Assembly: GCA_963514095.1 (NCBI GenBank)
Contig: OY741268.1
Span: 24,946,657 to 25,010,656 of the forward strand
Length of the DNA stretch: 64,000 nt
Origin: Eutrigla gurnardus
Lineage: Eukaryota > Chordata > Actinopteri > Perciformes > Triglidae
Direction of reading: 5' to 3'
The notes beneath the pieces were generated by a model that made no database searches, was not told where the DNA came from, and saw only the letters and a list, made by a program, of their open reading frames with translations. This document shows positions 37,272-48,965 of this stretch, one piece after another. The position numbers were made by a program, and so were the translations under genes. Numbering within the stretch: the stretch's first letter is position 1; each line of letters starts with the position of its first letter.

Positions 37272-39470
37272 CTTTAAGGCTCCACAGGCTGTGTCCTCCA
37301 TCCCTTTTTACTTTGGGATAAACAAAGAACAGAACAGAGATCTGAGCCTCCGAGTGACTGGGGAAGCTGGACAGCACAGCAGCAGGAGGCCTCTGAATAG
37401 GGACTTCCTGCTTAGGTCGCGCTCTGCATCTCAAGTCAGTGCGACTGGCAGCCCGCCTCGCTCACTGGGGGTCATAAAAGTGTCCGAGATAGATGATCAC
37501 AGAAGATGGTGGAAGTAATCTTCCCCGTCAAAGAAAAGCAGACATCTGCTCTGTTTTCCAAATCACAAAAGCCAATATTTGTTCTCGTCTTCCTGGAAAG
37601 TTTTTTTTTTTGTGTGCGCCGCCTGCTTGGCGTGCAGATTTTTTCCTCGGCAGCGCTCTGGGAGCGGCCCCTCCTTCCCCGAGGCAGGGTTGAGTCAGCC
37701 AACCAACGGGATTAGCATGGTGTGTTACTGTCTGCCATGGCCCAGACGCAGCCTAACCCCTTCCGTAGCTTTCACGGCTCTCTAGCATCTGGAGGTCATC
37801 TGGTGAGAGGAGAAAAAAATAACGTCCAGCTTTTTCTGCTCCGGGATACTTAATCTACAGGTTTTGGCAAGTGATGGTGGCTGTTGAGCGCTGGCACCGG
37901 CCTCGGGAACACATGGCATCCTGCTGCCTGTGAGGGCTGTATAAGAATGATAGCTGAGTGGTCCAAATCAATTCCAAACATACAACAGATTTTACCGCAC
38001 TTATCTCAAATAGCCTCATGATGAGGGATGAATACAGGAGTCAGGGAAGGTTGATCCCAAGAGTGTCTCTGAGAAGTGTTATTGAGAGAGACCAGCGTGA
38101 AGGACTTTTTGGGTTTTTTTTTTTTACAGGCGAGGGGAAGAAAAGCACCATTAAAGCCCTTTGAAAATAATGTGCACATTGTATAAACAGGCCTCACGCA
38201 TGAACGAGTGCCCCTCAATGAGGATCTCATCAAAAAAAAAGCTGGTGAATTTACGGATCTCTTTTAAAACTCCGTCAATCAATTTAACAGCGTAAATCTC
38301 TTTAAAAAGATAAAGATTGACCTCATCAGGGTTTCGTCCTCGCAAAAAAATTGACCAGCCACTAGCCAATCTAGCGCTCTGATGCCGAATAGTGCTCAGC
38401 TGTGTCCTCGCACATCATTACCCCTCTCTTCACTCCATTCACTCTGACTCAGAGAAGGGAAAATGACCAGAGTGATAAAAGCGGGGGTCTCCAACGTCTG
38501 CCGCTCTGTGCCGGGGCTGCCCGCACTAAAGGCCACTTCAGAGAGAGCGGCGGGCCGCGGCGTCGATATCATGGGACACACGGCGACGCCCCCGAGTCTG
38601 GCTGGAGGAAGGGACGGCCGTTCTCTCGATTGGATTTTAAGTCGGCGTCAACATCGATTCGTTTCTGAACAACGCTCGGTTGATTTTTGCACAGCCGGAA
38701 TTAGCCGCACAATAAGCTCTGAATACCGACCGACCGCACTGAAAAAATAGGTACGTCTGCTATAATCCTGTCCCGAGCCTTCCATTATATTTTTTGAATG
38801 AGTCCGTCTTTGATGTTTTGTCAGAGCACCACTGTGCAGTTTAAGGGCCTCCCCTCCTGTTTAATGGAGGAAAATGATCCACATCTTTGATATCAGCACA
38901 TTAAGTGATTTCACATTGCCCAGTAGGATGCTAATAGCACAAGATCTATACGGCCGGCTCTCTATAATTCTCAATCCCTTAGTATGAATTATTTCTTCAA
39001 ACCCAAATTCAACATAAATATTCCCACCACTCGTTCTGAAGACGGCGTTCCAGATTTACACGAGCCGCCTCTTGTCTCGTAAAAAGCGGAGTTATCTAAC
39101 GAAGATCATGCGTGATGCGTTTCCTCAAGGGTCACGGGTGACGTATGGTGCTTTTCTTTCCCTCACTTCACACACATCACCATTGTTACAAAGGTGTTTG
39201 GCGCCAGGTAAGAAGGTCCATTTACTCTGTTATAGTCGCAATGCCATACTGTTGCTTGGCAACAATTACAAAACATTTTCATCAGGTGTCAAATGCTACA
39301 CTTCTTTGTGGAAATCAAATCATTCTTTCCTCCAGAGGAAGCACATTCATGGAGACACAGCTTGTAGAATTGTGAGTGGAGGTGTTATTGTTCCTGAATA
39401 TGCACAGTGTGTGTATGACTCTGCTGCGTTATACAGATCTCTACTCAAAGCATTGCAAACATATACCCCC

Positions 39471-39491
39471 TATTATTATTATTATTATTAT
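39471..39491. repeat. (TAT)n trinucleotide array
   Basis: Seven ATT-type units. Confidence 0.95.
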
Positions 39492-39715
39492 GATTATCGC
39501 CAATTTGATGGAACACATCCAACAATTGGCACCAATTTACTGATTTATTTCCCAAATTCACTCCGTCAAACAAGACTTTAACCTCCTTGTTGGAGACATA
39601 TCACCAAAAGCAAAGCATGAGTCAGAGCTCGCCTCCTGCATTGCCTAAGAAGGATAAATTATGCTTCAATTGCACAGCTAATTCAACATAAGCCAAAGAT
39701 TAGTAAAAGCAGTTT

Positions 39716-39732
39716 AAAAAAAAAAAAAAAAA
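39716..39732. repeat. Poly-A tract, 17 bases
   Basis: A17 with no recognised retroposon upstream. Confidence 0.95.
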
Positions 39733-40739
39733 TGGTGCAATTGAAATAAAGAGAAAGAGAGAGAGTTTCCAGCAACCTGTGCAGCTAAGCAACAATCATC
39801 TCTCTGCACGACAATGTGTCACAAAACCAACACATGAAACTTGTGATAAACCATTTTCTCATTACAACACATGGGAAGGATAATTGAAAAAAATCCAAGT
39901 AGAAAGGGGAATATTAAAGAGATATGTCTGTGTGTATTCCACAACTGGGACTAATTCGGAAGCCGGAGTGCCTGGAGGGCCAGTCTGTCTCTAACAAAAT
40001 TGGTTTACCAACGGAGAATGTATGAGTGCACGGAGTGAGGCCAATAGCTGCCTCCTGCCTCCATGGAAATCAACAGCAGAGGTCTCGCAGCTGAAACTGA
40101 ATCTTTACTGCGGGGCGAGATATATACGCTCAGGATCACGGCCTTTAAGGCTACTGGTGAGGTCCTCTATCGCCTTCAGGCAGGCTCTGTTGTTTCCCAC
40201 GGTGAGATTTTAGCTGCTAATGAAATTGGAGTGTGTTTTTCCCCTCCTGCTTGTGAGCGTTTGCCACACGGATAGATGAAAGCTGTCACGCCAATAAAAT
40301 ACCCCACCACCCTCTATTTGAACAATTGTGAATCATAAATTTAAGAGAGAGGTGGCCCTCCGCTTTTTTTTTCTTTTTTTTTTCGTGTAAATTTAATCAA
40401 CGGCTGAGGCTCCGACGCTTTCAGGTGTCATGTTTGACAAATACTCCCAATAAGCCGCCGTCTTAAGTGCTGTCAGAGCCGTCTGAAACACGACTCGGGT
40501 TCTTTGCATATCGAGTCAAATTTTTATCTATCTAGGATTTCAAAGCGGCACTCGTGCGTCTGATTTAATCAACAGTTGTATTCGAGTTAAAGAGTATTGC
40601 ACTTTAAATGGGAACGAGACACACAATCATGTAAGGAAAAAAAAAGAAAAGAAATAAAACACATGTTATTCTTAGACATCATGATCTATTGCTTGACAAC
40701 GCTACATTATTTATTTAGGGACCTGCATCATCACCTCGA

Positions 40740-40746
40740 CACACAC

Positions 40747-40796
<50 letters not shown>
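40740..40796. repeat. (CA)n microsatellite
   Basis: About 28 units with one GC step near the left end. It lies about 230 bp from cassette A1. Confidence 0.97.
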
Positions 40797-40800
<4 letters not shown>

Positions 40801-40989
40801 TCATCTCTCACACGTGTGTCAAGGTTGATCTGAGTCACAAGTCCCACGTTCATCCCAATTAGCACTTTGATTTGGGAGTTGATAGGTGGTGATATTGGCG
40901 GCTTTGGAAGATTGCACCCATCACTCTCCTCTCTCTTTCACTCTCTCAATTCCTCTCTTTCGTTCCGTGTTGGCTTTTCTTTTTCTCTT

Positions 40990-41021
40990 GTTCGTTCGTT
41001 CGTTCTTTTTTTTTTTTTTTT
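40990..41021. repeat. (GTTC)4 plus T16 tract abutting the A1 donor
   Basis: Four GTTC units at 40990-41005 run into sixteen T at 41006-41021. On the nlgn3 transcript this is A16 then four GAAC units, starting at intron position +7 after the A1 5' splice site. Confidence 0.9.
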
Positions 41022-41027
41022 ACATAC

Positions 41028-41087
41028 CTCCTTTTCTACACATTTTCTTGTTGGGTTTCCTGGCACATTCCTTGGATATTCTTTTGA
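41028..41087 (-). CDS. nlgn3: Neuroligin-3 alternative cassette exon A1 (splice site A, basic insert)
   Basis: This 60-nt cassette encodes a 20-residue insert reading VKRISKECARK then PNKKMCRKG when joined to the last base of the first coding exon. Human NLGN3 A1 is nearly identical, with Ile where this copy has Met (KKMCRK against KKICRK). The insert is strongly basic and has two cysteines. It sits in a surface loop of the esterase-like domain just after the YVPTED segment. The minus-strand acceptor is a good one (attcattttacag) and the donor is gtatgt. Both junctions are phase 1, so inclusion or skipping keeps the frame. On the RNA, the donor is followed at once by 16 A residues and four GAAC units. 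The exon lies 1.1 kb downstream of the first coding exon. It is too short to be found by open-frame length and was recognised by family sequence. Confidence 0.95.
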
Positions 41088-42171
41088 CTGTAAAATGAAT
41101 GGAAAAACTACAAAATAACAGAGAGCTCTGGAAAAGATTGCACGTGACATGCAACAACTCAGACTGAGTCAGACCCCCCCTTTCTTCACCCTCCTCCTCC
41201 TCCCACCCTCCCAGTCATCATCAACAACAAGAACAAGGACCTGTTGAGAAAGTAACTGGGGTGTTTGCTGCAGAAATATTCCAAAATGGTGGAATGAATT
41301 TGCTGCATCCTGGGACACAGGAAGCCCATATTCACATGCACTTCTATTTAAGACCCATTACAGCCACACAGCAGGCAGAGAGGCTGGATTTCAAATGCTT
41401 TTTTTGCAGTTCACATTGTAATCTGATCAGTGAAAGTGTTTGACATTGCCCATTTAAATCTCAGAGCACTTAAAATTTCAAGCCCATTATTAGTTTTTCC
41501 TGGTTGGGTGTCCTTCAAATGGTCAAATAATTGTTGGGTGAGTCCACATCTAGAAATCTGAAACCTCGTGAGACTTTCAGTCACAACGGAGCCCAATCTA
41601 TGTTCGGCTTTTTGCACAAACCTGCTCTTGCTTTTTAGCTTTGTGCTAAAGGACAAACTGGATGAAGCAAGGAGAGTAAAGGGTCTTACATAGGTCAGGC
41701 TGATGCCACAGGCCTCTCGTGTACCAGACAGAATATTTCACCAACCCTACAGTAGTAGATCATTCACTTATGAGGCAGGCTCACTAATGACTAAAATCCC
41801 CAGAACAGTCAAGAAAAGTGAGGGTAGGAAGGTGCACCAAGTATTTCCAATCTGGTCCTACTATGATTAAATTTCTTTCTTTTTTTATTCAGTCGTATTA
41901 ATAAGTCACTTAGTCATCAAAAGAGGAACCTCTAACAGTGGCATGGAAGGGGGAGAGTTGATGAAAAGACTAAATGAAAGATCAAGTCAAGATGGGAGGT
42001 TGAGGTGATGGACACGGACACAGCATGCGCCGGACAACAGGTCATGCTCCTCGCAAAAAATACAGAGGTGACGCAAGATTTAGGGAGGAGAGACAGAGCG
42101 AGAAGAAGGCAGAGACAGAAAAGGAGGAGAGGTTTTTTTTGGTTTCATCCTGTTTTACTCGACGCACTCAC
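41088..42171 (-). other. nlgn3 intron between the first coding exon and cassette A1
   Basis: 1084 bp with a strong donor (gtgagt) and a clear acceptor. It is the shortest intron of the segment. No repeat or gene stands out. A short CpG-bearing stretch (gcatgcgcc) is near 42026. Confidence 0.85.
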
Positions 42172-42664
42172 CATCCTCAGTCGGAACATAGATGTTTAAG
42201 TAAAGACAATCCTCGTGTTGATCCTGTATGTACGTGGTTACTATATCCAGGTTGAAGGTGAACCATATAGGCATCATGATCTCTGGCACGGCGTTGTGAA
42301 TATTTTGGGGGCACACGGGCGCAAAGTGGGTGGCGTTCTTGATCCCCGACCAGGAGGAAGGAGGCTCCGGGGGCATGAAGCGTTTCTCTCCCACCGGGGA
42401 GGCGGCGTACGGGACCCCCAGGTACTGGTCCACGGGCCCCAGAATCTCACTGGGAAGGGGCACCCTCACCCCTCGGAGTTTCCCATACTGCGTGTTCACA
42501 GTGGGGTGGTAGTTCTGACCTCTCACGGCCGCAAAGCACCAACAGAAGCTCAACACCCACAAGGACACGTTGAAATCGGTGCAACTGTGGGCGCTGTGCC
42601 AGTTCTGCGAGGGGAGACGACTTCTCCTTGGAGAAAACCACATGGTCCTTGTCAGCGAGTGCAA
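42172..42664 (-). CDS. nlgn3: Neuroligin-3, first coding exon (partial CDS)
   Basis: Neuroligin-3 is a postsynaptic single-pass adhesion protein that binds presynaptic neurexins. Translation starts at the ATG at 42643-42641 (A at -3), giving MWFSPRRSR; human NLGN3 also begins MWL. Coding runs to 42172: 157 codons plus one base. Residues about 26-42 (VSLWVLSFCWCFAAVRG) are the hydrophobic signal-peptide core. The mature chain follows (QNYHPTVNTQYGKLRG, then VPLPSEILGPVDQYLGVPYA). Asn103 in KNATH is a family N-glycosylation site. Cys111 and Cys146 are conserved, and EDCLYLNIYVP (145-155) matches the type-B carboxylesterase signature 2. The exon ends GAT G and the intron opens gtgagt, a strong donor. 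A likely acceptor (cacttgcag) lies 21 nt before the ATG, so 42644-42664 is inferred 5'UTR. An in-frame upstream ATG at 42733 would add 30 Gly-rich residues unlike the family. Identity is firm; nlgn3a versus nlgn3b cannot be told. Confidence 0.95.
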
Positions 42665-45600
42665 CTGCAAGTGACCAACATACACGCAGGGGCACACCTC
42701 CTCCCCCCCCACGCCGCCTCCGCCCCTCAGCAAAACAACGTCCCGGCTCAGCCCTGCAGTCCAGCCACCGGAGGGACAGTCATCAGCTGGGATCCCGGAG
42801 CCCCGACGGCGTTCAGACGAGGAGAAACGGTGGCGGTCACGCAGCTCCTCTCTGCAGCGAGGTCCTTATCCGCCGTCCTCTCGCTCTCCGCTCCTCAGCT
42901 CTTCTATCCCGTGCTGCAAAGAGAACGGGACAGGAAAATTAATGACATTTCCCTGACAAGCCCACAGGTTTGCAGCTACCATTTTTATTGACTTGTGGAG
43001 CTTTTTTTTTTTTCCTTTCTGGTGTGACATAAAATGGTTCACATCAACACGACGGAGCTCTCAGTCCTGTCGTCAATACACATAATCAAGAGCTGCCTTT
43101 GCCTTGGATATTGCAATTAACTGCTGGGCACCTTGTCAAGCTGTGTCTAGTAACGCTGATAGGATAGTGAAATGTGGAAGGCATCAATTGTCGGTAAGTA
43201 GTTTTTCCTCTACTTCAAAGGCCAACGTTTACAGTAATAGTTACAGGATGGTTTAAAGATCTTTTCTGCCCGTCATAAAACACCTCCCCTGTAACAAAGG
43301 GAACTTTATTGAATGTGCAGCATTAGAGGTGTTCTAATAACAGGCCTCCAATACAACCTAAAGGGCTGGACGGACTATAGATGTATGCTAGTTTATGCAC
43401 CGTTCTGATATCACATTTTATAATTTCTCACTTAATTCATGCTAAGCAGGAGCAACATCAGCTGCCACTCACTGCCTGGTCGGTACTGCCCATGTGCAGC
43501 TCTTTAGATGAGCAAAAAAGCAAGATGGCTCACTCATAATGACTTCAATCATCCAAAAGCAGCAACATTTCTTTCTCATCTCTTGTATTTTACCCAAGAA
43601 AATCTGTCAAACTAGATAATGAAAGAAAATGGTCTACATAAAAAATGATATAACAAGCACACATGGTTAGTGAGAATACATGAAATACTATTGAAAACGT
43701 GGCTATTATGTGAACATGTGTGCAAACAACAACAAGCATCCCGATCCCCGGCGTCACGTCTCGCCCATGTTTTCTTGATCAAGCCTATTTTGGAGACCAG
43801 ACACTGGAGATGCAGTGTGATCCCATGTTGCTGGTGAGCCGCCTAGTGTAACAACCCCGGCAACGTAAAGACTCCTGATTAAAAGCCAGCAAGTCGTGTA
43901 GTGTGACAAATATATTTAAACCTTCATCTGACACTAATATGAGACTTCTGCAGTCTGAATGAGTCAAATCAATTGGGTTATCGTCCAAATTTACAGCATT
44001 TTAGTTTCATTTTAAAACAGGCGGTGTTGGATTTTTCCTTGATTTCACTGTAGTGGAAGAATAGCGACAAAAAGATTGGATTGTATACTAAAAGAGGCAC
44101 CTACTTGATTCAACTAACTCAGAGTGCAGAAGCCTCATAATAACTGAATGTATATTTGCAGCGAACTGTGGATTTTATTCCCCATCACTTCCATTGAAAA
44201 TACGATAATATGAGTTCTTGTTATTAGGCCAGTATGAACGGGAGGACTGATTCCAGCAAGCAAAACCAGATTCAGTGCACATATGGACACCTGACTTCCA
44301 CAGATGTGTGAGCTAAATCCTATGAGAGTTGTCATATGTACAGAAAGCCCTGCTGAAACCCAACAGAAGGAGTCCTACACTGGTGAATAATAACATCAGA
44401 ATAAATGACATGTCCTGCTTAATGTCATCCAGCAGTTTAAGCTACTTCTCCCTTCGCCGCAGACATGAACAAGGTCGAATTTGAATTCCATCTCCCTTGT
44501 TTGCTCTAACAAGACATGTCTTTTTGGGATCAACAGGAGAAGGGAGGATGTAGCTCCAGGCAGTGCGGGTTCCTCCAGCGAAAGCCCTGTAAATGCTAAT
44601 CAACAGTCCCACGGTGAACCAGTGGTGCCAGTGACAACACCTTTCCCACACTGCCTGATCAATTTTCAATTTCTGTGGCGGAGGGTCCCCACCCCCCTCC
44701 CTCCCTCAGCTGTGTGCGTCTGCTACAGTATTCGCTCTAATAACAATGGAGAAGAAAAGCCAGCATTTAGAGGAGGATATTGCATTCCAAAATGACTGTG
44801 TAAATGATTTATAATGTATCAGCAGCCGTTGGAGGGCCACTAACCACTGAGAGAAAGCAATCCTGACGTTCCTGGAGGTGCTGTTATTGCTAGGCAGCTT
44901 TCCCATCCGCTGCAGACGCGGATCAACAGAAAGCCTGCCGGTGGAAGTTGGAGATGGAAGGAACCACACACGGTGCATTCTGTAAATACCGCAGATGAAC
45001 CCGCCTTCCGCTGATACTTGTGCAAATGAAACGTCGGCGGTGGACAATTCTGCTTCAGAGTCTCAGGGAACACGGAGCACCTGCTAAGTGGTGATACATG
45101 AAAAGCCATCCATTTCCAATCTGGGGGACTAAAAGGCATGCGTTGCTGGGGGCCATGAGGCTTCGCAATGCAGGAAAAGTCACGGTGACAAAGTCCCATC
45201 CACCTTCCCTAGGACCCCTGCAGCAGGAGCCAAAAGACCTTGCAAACGTTACAGCCATATCCCAGACTATATGAAATGTATTGTTAAAAGGGTTTCATTC
45301 CTCTTTAGGTTTTATACGAGACATACAGCATCGACCAGTGTACCACAGCGTTTATAGCCTCAGCTAGAGGCTCCAGCAAGAAAACACCAACAAACACCGC
45401 AAAACACAACCGGGAAATACAACAATATAACACACTCAGCCGCCCGTTTATTGGCTTCACTTAGCTAAAACTATTCCTGTTTGATACAACAAACCCTGCA
45501 ATAATTCCAACCAAATGGTCACAACTTTATGGGCATTTTAGAGGCTGTTGAATTATATTGCCTCATACAGAGGGATATTTTTGTCCAAACCATTTACATC

Positions 45601-45852
45601 ATAAAAACCTATTTTCAGTATATCAGGGACCAAATATTGGAAACGCATTTCAGTAAAATGCTGCACAGTTCAACAGAACCGTAAACTACAGCCTACAAAA
45701 CCAGCAAGAAGCCGCTTCCACCAGTTCATTTTACTAATAGACAATATTAGGTTTCGGTCAGTATGAAATATTCCAGTTTAAATCACCATTAAAAGGAGAT
45801 TTAAAACATATTTGTATCTTTGATAAAGCATGTTGGTACTGTGTGCATATAA

Positions 45853-45872
45853 ACTACAACTCCCAAGGTGCA
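45853..45872 (+). promoter_or_regulatory. ZNF143/THAP11 (SBS)-type motif
   Basis: ACTACAACTCCCAAGGTGCA closely follows the known ZNF143 site ACTACAAYTCCCAGNRTGCA; the clearest departure is A for G after CCCA. Such sites are usually promoter-linked. It lies 3.2 kb upstream of the first coding exon. The motif can also be carried by repeats, so function is uncertain. Confidence 0.5.
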
Positions 45873-48800
45873 TTTCAGCAAGAAACATCCAATCCCTAAG
45901 CTTAATGTTCTGTGGAAGCTAAATTATGACAGTTACGAAAAATTCCAACACAAACATTCACACCTTCCAGATATTGATTTCCCAAACAGACCGTCTGGCC
46001 ACGTTATTATTCCCCGTAGATGCACTATGAGGCCATTTCTGTTCAGATCATGCAGCAGCAGTATGTGCAGATAACAGTAATTCTTGTTGCAGTAAAATAC
46101 ATCCGGTCAAACTTTTTTAATCAGGACATAGCAAGGACATAGGACAGCGTGATGGAGTGTGTGTGTTTAGAGGACACACAGCACAGAGGACTTCATCAGT
46201 CTCCCCCTCCAACAGCATCTCACAGGTCCTCTCGTCTTTGATCTCTCTACCTGCTGAAGCACTGCCAAGGGAGGAACAGAGGGAGAGATTGCATGAGTTC
46301 TCCCTCATCATCCCAGAAATATTGATCGTCTCATCACCGTGGCCTTGCAGCCCATAATAAATACAACTGGGGTGATGGAGGCGAGGAGGCGGGGTTCTGT
46401 GCTGAGTCTAAGGGAGGTTATTAGCCCTTAATACCAGACGGCACTCCAGCAAGTACAAGCAGTTAAACACAATCCTCCCCAATCCTCCGGTCCCTCGATT
46501 AACGCGACATGTTAAATTCTGCCGGTCCAGATCCCTCTTCATCAATATTGTAAAAGCACCTCCTCGACGCTACAGCGCAGGAGTTGTCCCCACACTGATC
46601 CCGTATTTAGAAGGAAATACATGGACCTTATACTTATTTATTGTGCTCCGAGCACACTCGCCTATTGTAGGAGACCCTTTGTTCTCCTGCAGCGGCGAGA
46701 TCTCTGCATCGCAAATAAAAGTCTGAGCACAGAGCCAAATGTACTCCTACGCCCTGACATCCCTTAGAGAGAGGCTGAATGGACTCTGTTAAAAAAAGGG
46801 GAACCAATGAGAGTTCTGAGTAGATGGAGACTCTGACTCGCCCCACTCCGTTATTATAGTAGCTACGCTCGCAACAAAGGCATTCACAGAAGCTGCATTA
46901 GTCCTCTGGAACATCTAACTTCAAATGAAGTGAGCCGCCGTGACCTGTGAGAGTGTAATCACTGATTACAAATGCTTCTGGTGCTGTTACATTATAAGGA
47001 AAGGCTAGAAAGTACCATTAAAGAAACGATAAGAGACAGGCAACAAGACAGGAAGCGGACGGCGGGGAACCAATGTACCCAGGCAGAAAAAAACTTCATT
47101 TGGTGTCTTCACCTCCCAATTGTGCTCCGGGAAGACACAAATCTACACCGGTGCGAAGGCTTCATTTTGAGCTCGGGATTGCTCTCCGGCCTCCGCGTGT
47201 CAATAACGCTGGGAATACATCTGTAAATTGTCTGCTTACTTATTTCAAATAGGCAAACATGGATTTCGACGCGGCAAAATCAATAAAGAATGTGCACACA
47301 CACATATACCGCACGTCTGTGAGCTCCCGGGCTTGATGAACAACAGGCCGCCATATCGAATCAAGGAGATTGGCATGTTTCAGAAACAACATTCGCAAAA
47401 TGTCAAACAGAGCTGCGGCTTCATAAGGCTCCTGCTGGGAACCGGTGCCACTGTAAGAACGAGGGGGATGAGGGGCCCGCTCTGCCTTCCCTTTACTTTC
47501 CCCCCTTCCCGTCAGACACAGAGCCTGCACTCATTATTACTTAGGAGATTTGGCATTAAATCAAGGACAAAGACGCAGCACATTCTGACTGCTAATCACC
47601 GCGGTGATGCTGACACATTTCTAAGGAAGCAAAAAAGGGAGATGATAAGGAATGACGGCCCGCCGCCACCGCCGCTGTTGGCCGCCCGCTAAGCCGCGTG
47701 TCTCCACCCCCTTTCTCCTAGCTGCTGGATTAACGCCACCGCCAGTATCATTACCAGCCAAACGGCCTGGGAAACACGGAGAGGTGAGCACGCCGGGCCA
47801 AATAAAGACAGATTCCAGGTGTTGAGATGAATTCGGTGGCTGCGCAGCAAATAAATAATGGCAATTCTTTTAACTGCTGACAGTGCTTGAAACAACTGTT
47901 TGCTCTTTGTGACTAAAATAATAGGGACAGATTTGATCTCGGAGTCCCGGAGCTGAAAGTCAAGGCAGCGGGCTCTTTTCACCTACGTTGCCTCTTCTTC
48001 TCTCGGCTGGCTGCACGTGCCTTTGTGTGTCAGATACGGTTTAGGCAGTACGATATGTGAATCACTATGTGGCGGTGCAGGGATATTAATCAAAGCAAAC
48101 CAACTCAATTAGATGAAAAAGGACTGGGGGAGCCTACATTTTAAAAAGAGATATATAAAGAAATTTCCCCTCCAGTTCATCATCCTAACTCTTATCGATC
48201 CACTGCAGTGTCTCGCTAGACACTCCTACTGAAAAAGAAAAAACTCAAAGTAGCTAATCACTCAAGCGGCCCACAGGGATCCTTTGAGAAACCGCAGGGG
48301 CAAGTATTGGGTCCGTCTCTAATCTAGCCATATGTAAACACATTAAGGTTTTACACATGGCACGCTCATTATCCACCCACCACAGATGCCTTTTGCTGGG
48401 TAGGGATCTGTTCTCTCCACAAAGTGTTTTATGTGCAATTTCTATCACCCTGCCAACGCAGCTCCAGAGTGCTGCTAACGAAAGACCACGAGGCGAGGAC
48501 GGCCTCTGTCGTGTCTTTACAAATAACTAAATCACTGACCATAAACAAGGGAAAGTCTAATTAAAACACAGCCATGTTTGTGCATTCTGCACCTCTCGTC
48601 ATCCATTACAGAACATCTCACTGTGTTGTTGCATTATAAATGGTTCTCTGCATTAGTGTTACTAGGAATTTGGATGGGTTTTTTTTTAAAGCCACACTAC
48701 CAGTCTGGCTCTGTGGGTGGCAATGACCTTCATAGTCACGCTTTAATTAACTGTTTCATATTTTAGACTATAAGGAGAGACACAATTATGAAGGCCTAAA

Positions 48801-48931
48801 TATTGAAACATAAATTGAAAAGAGCTGCAGAACATTAAGTGGTTTAAATTAAGTTGATGAACTGGTTTGTGGTCGTCATAGTAACAGCTTTCGACAGCCA
48901 TGGTTTTACACTGTAAACATGAAGAGACGAG

Positions 48932-48934
<3 letters not shown>

Positions 48935-48963
<29 letters not shown>
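48935..48963. repeat. (TA)14 microsatellite
   Basis: Uninterrupted TA. Confidence 0.97.

Positions 48964-48965
<2 letters not shown>

Larger units (their letters stand above)
32770..41027 (-). other. nlgn3 intron between cassettes A1 and A2
   Basis: 8258 bp bounded by the A1 donor and the A2 acceptor. It is AT-rich near A2 (about 32800-33560). It contains a compound GT/GGGT array at 35637-35700, a TCTG/TC tract at about 36409-36432, paired inverted repeats at 37196-37271, an ATT array at 39471-39491, A17 at 39716-39732, a CA array at 40740-40796 and the GTTC/T tract at 40990-41021 next to A1. The longest open frames (207 aa at 36524-37147 minus, 169 aa at 39072-39581 plus) have no recognisable domain. 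Confidence 0.8.

Noticed and set aside
37472..37702. KICTPSRRR-type peptide resembling the A1 insert
   Set aside because: Only four residues agree; the true A1 exon was found at 41028-41087 with full match and splice sites.
39072..39581. 169-codon open frame on the plus strand
   Set aside because: Includes a tyrosine run translated from the ATT array; no recognisable domain; likely chance.
42644..42733. Upstream in-frame ATG adding 30 residues to neuroligin-3
   Set aside because: The extension is Gly-rich and unlike known neuroligin N-termini; MWFSP has a good start context, matches the human start and sits just inside a likely splice acceptor.
42215..42991. 258-codon open frame on the plus strand over the neuroligin exon
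   Set aside because: It is the antisense shadow of the GC-rich nlgn3 exon; the minus strand gives an exact family match.
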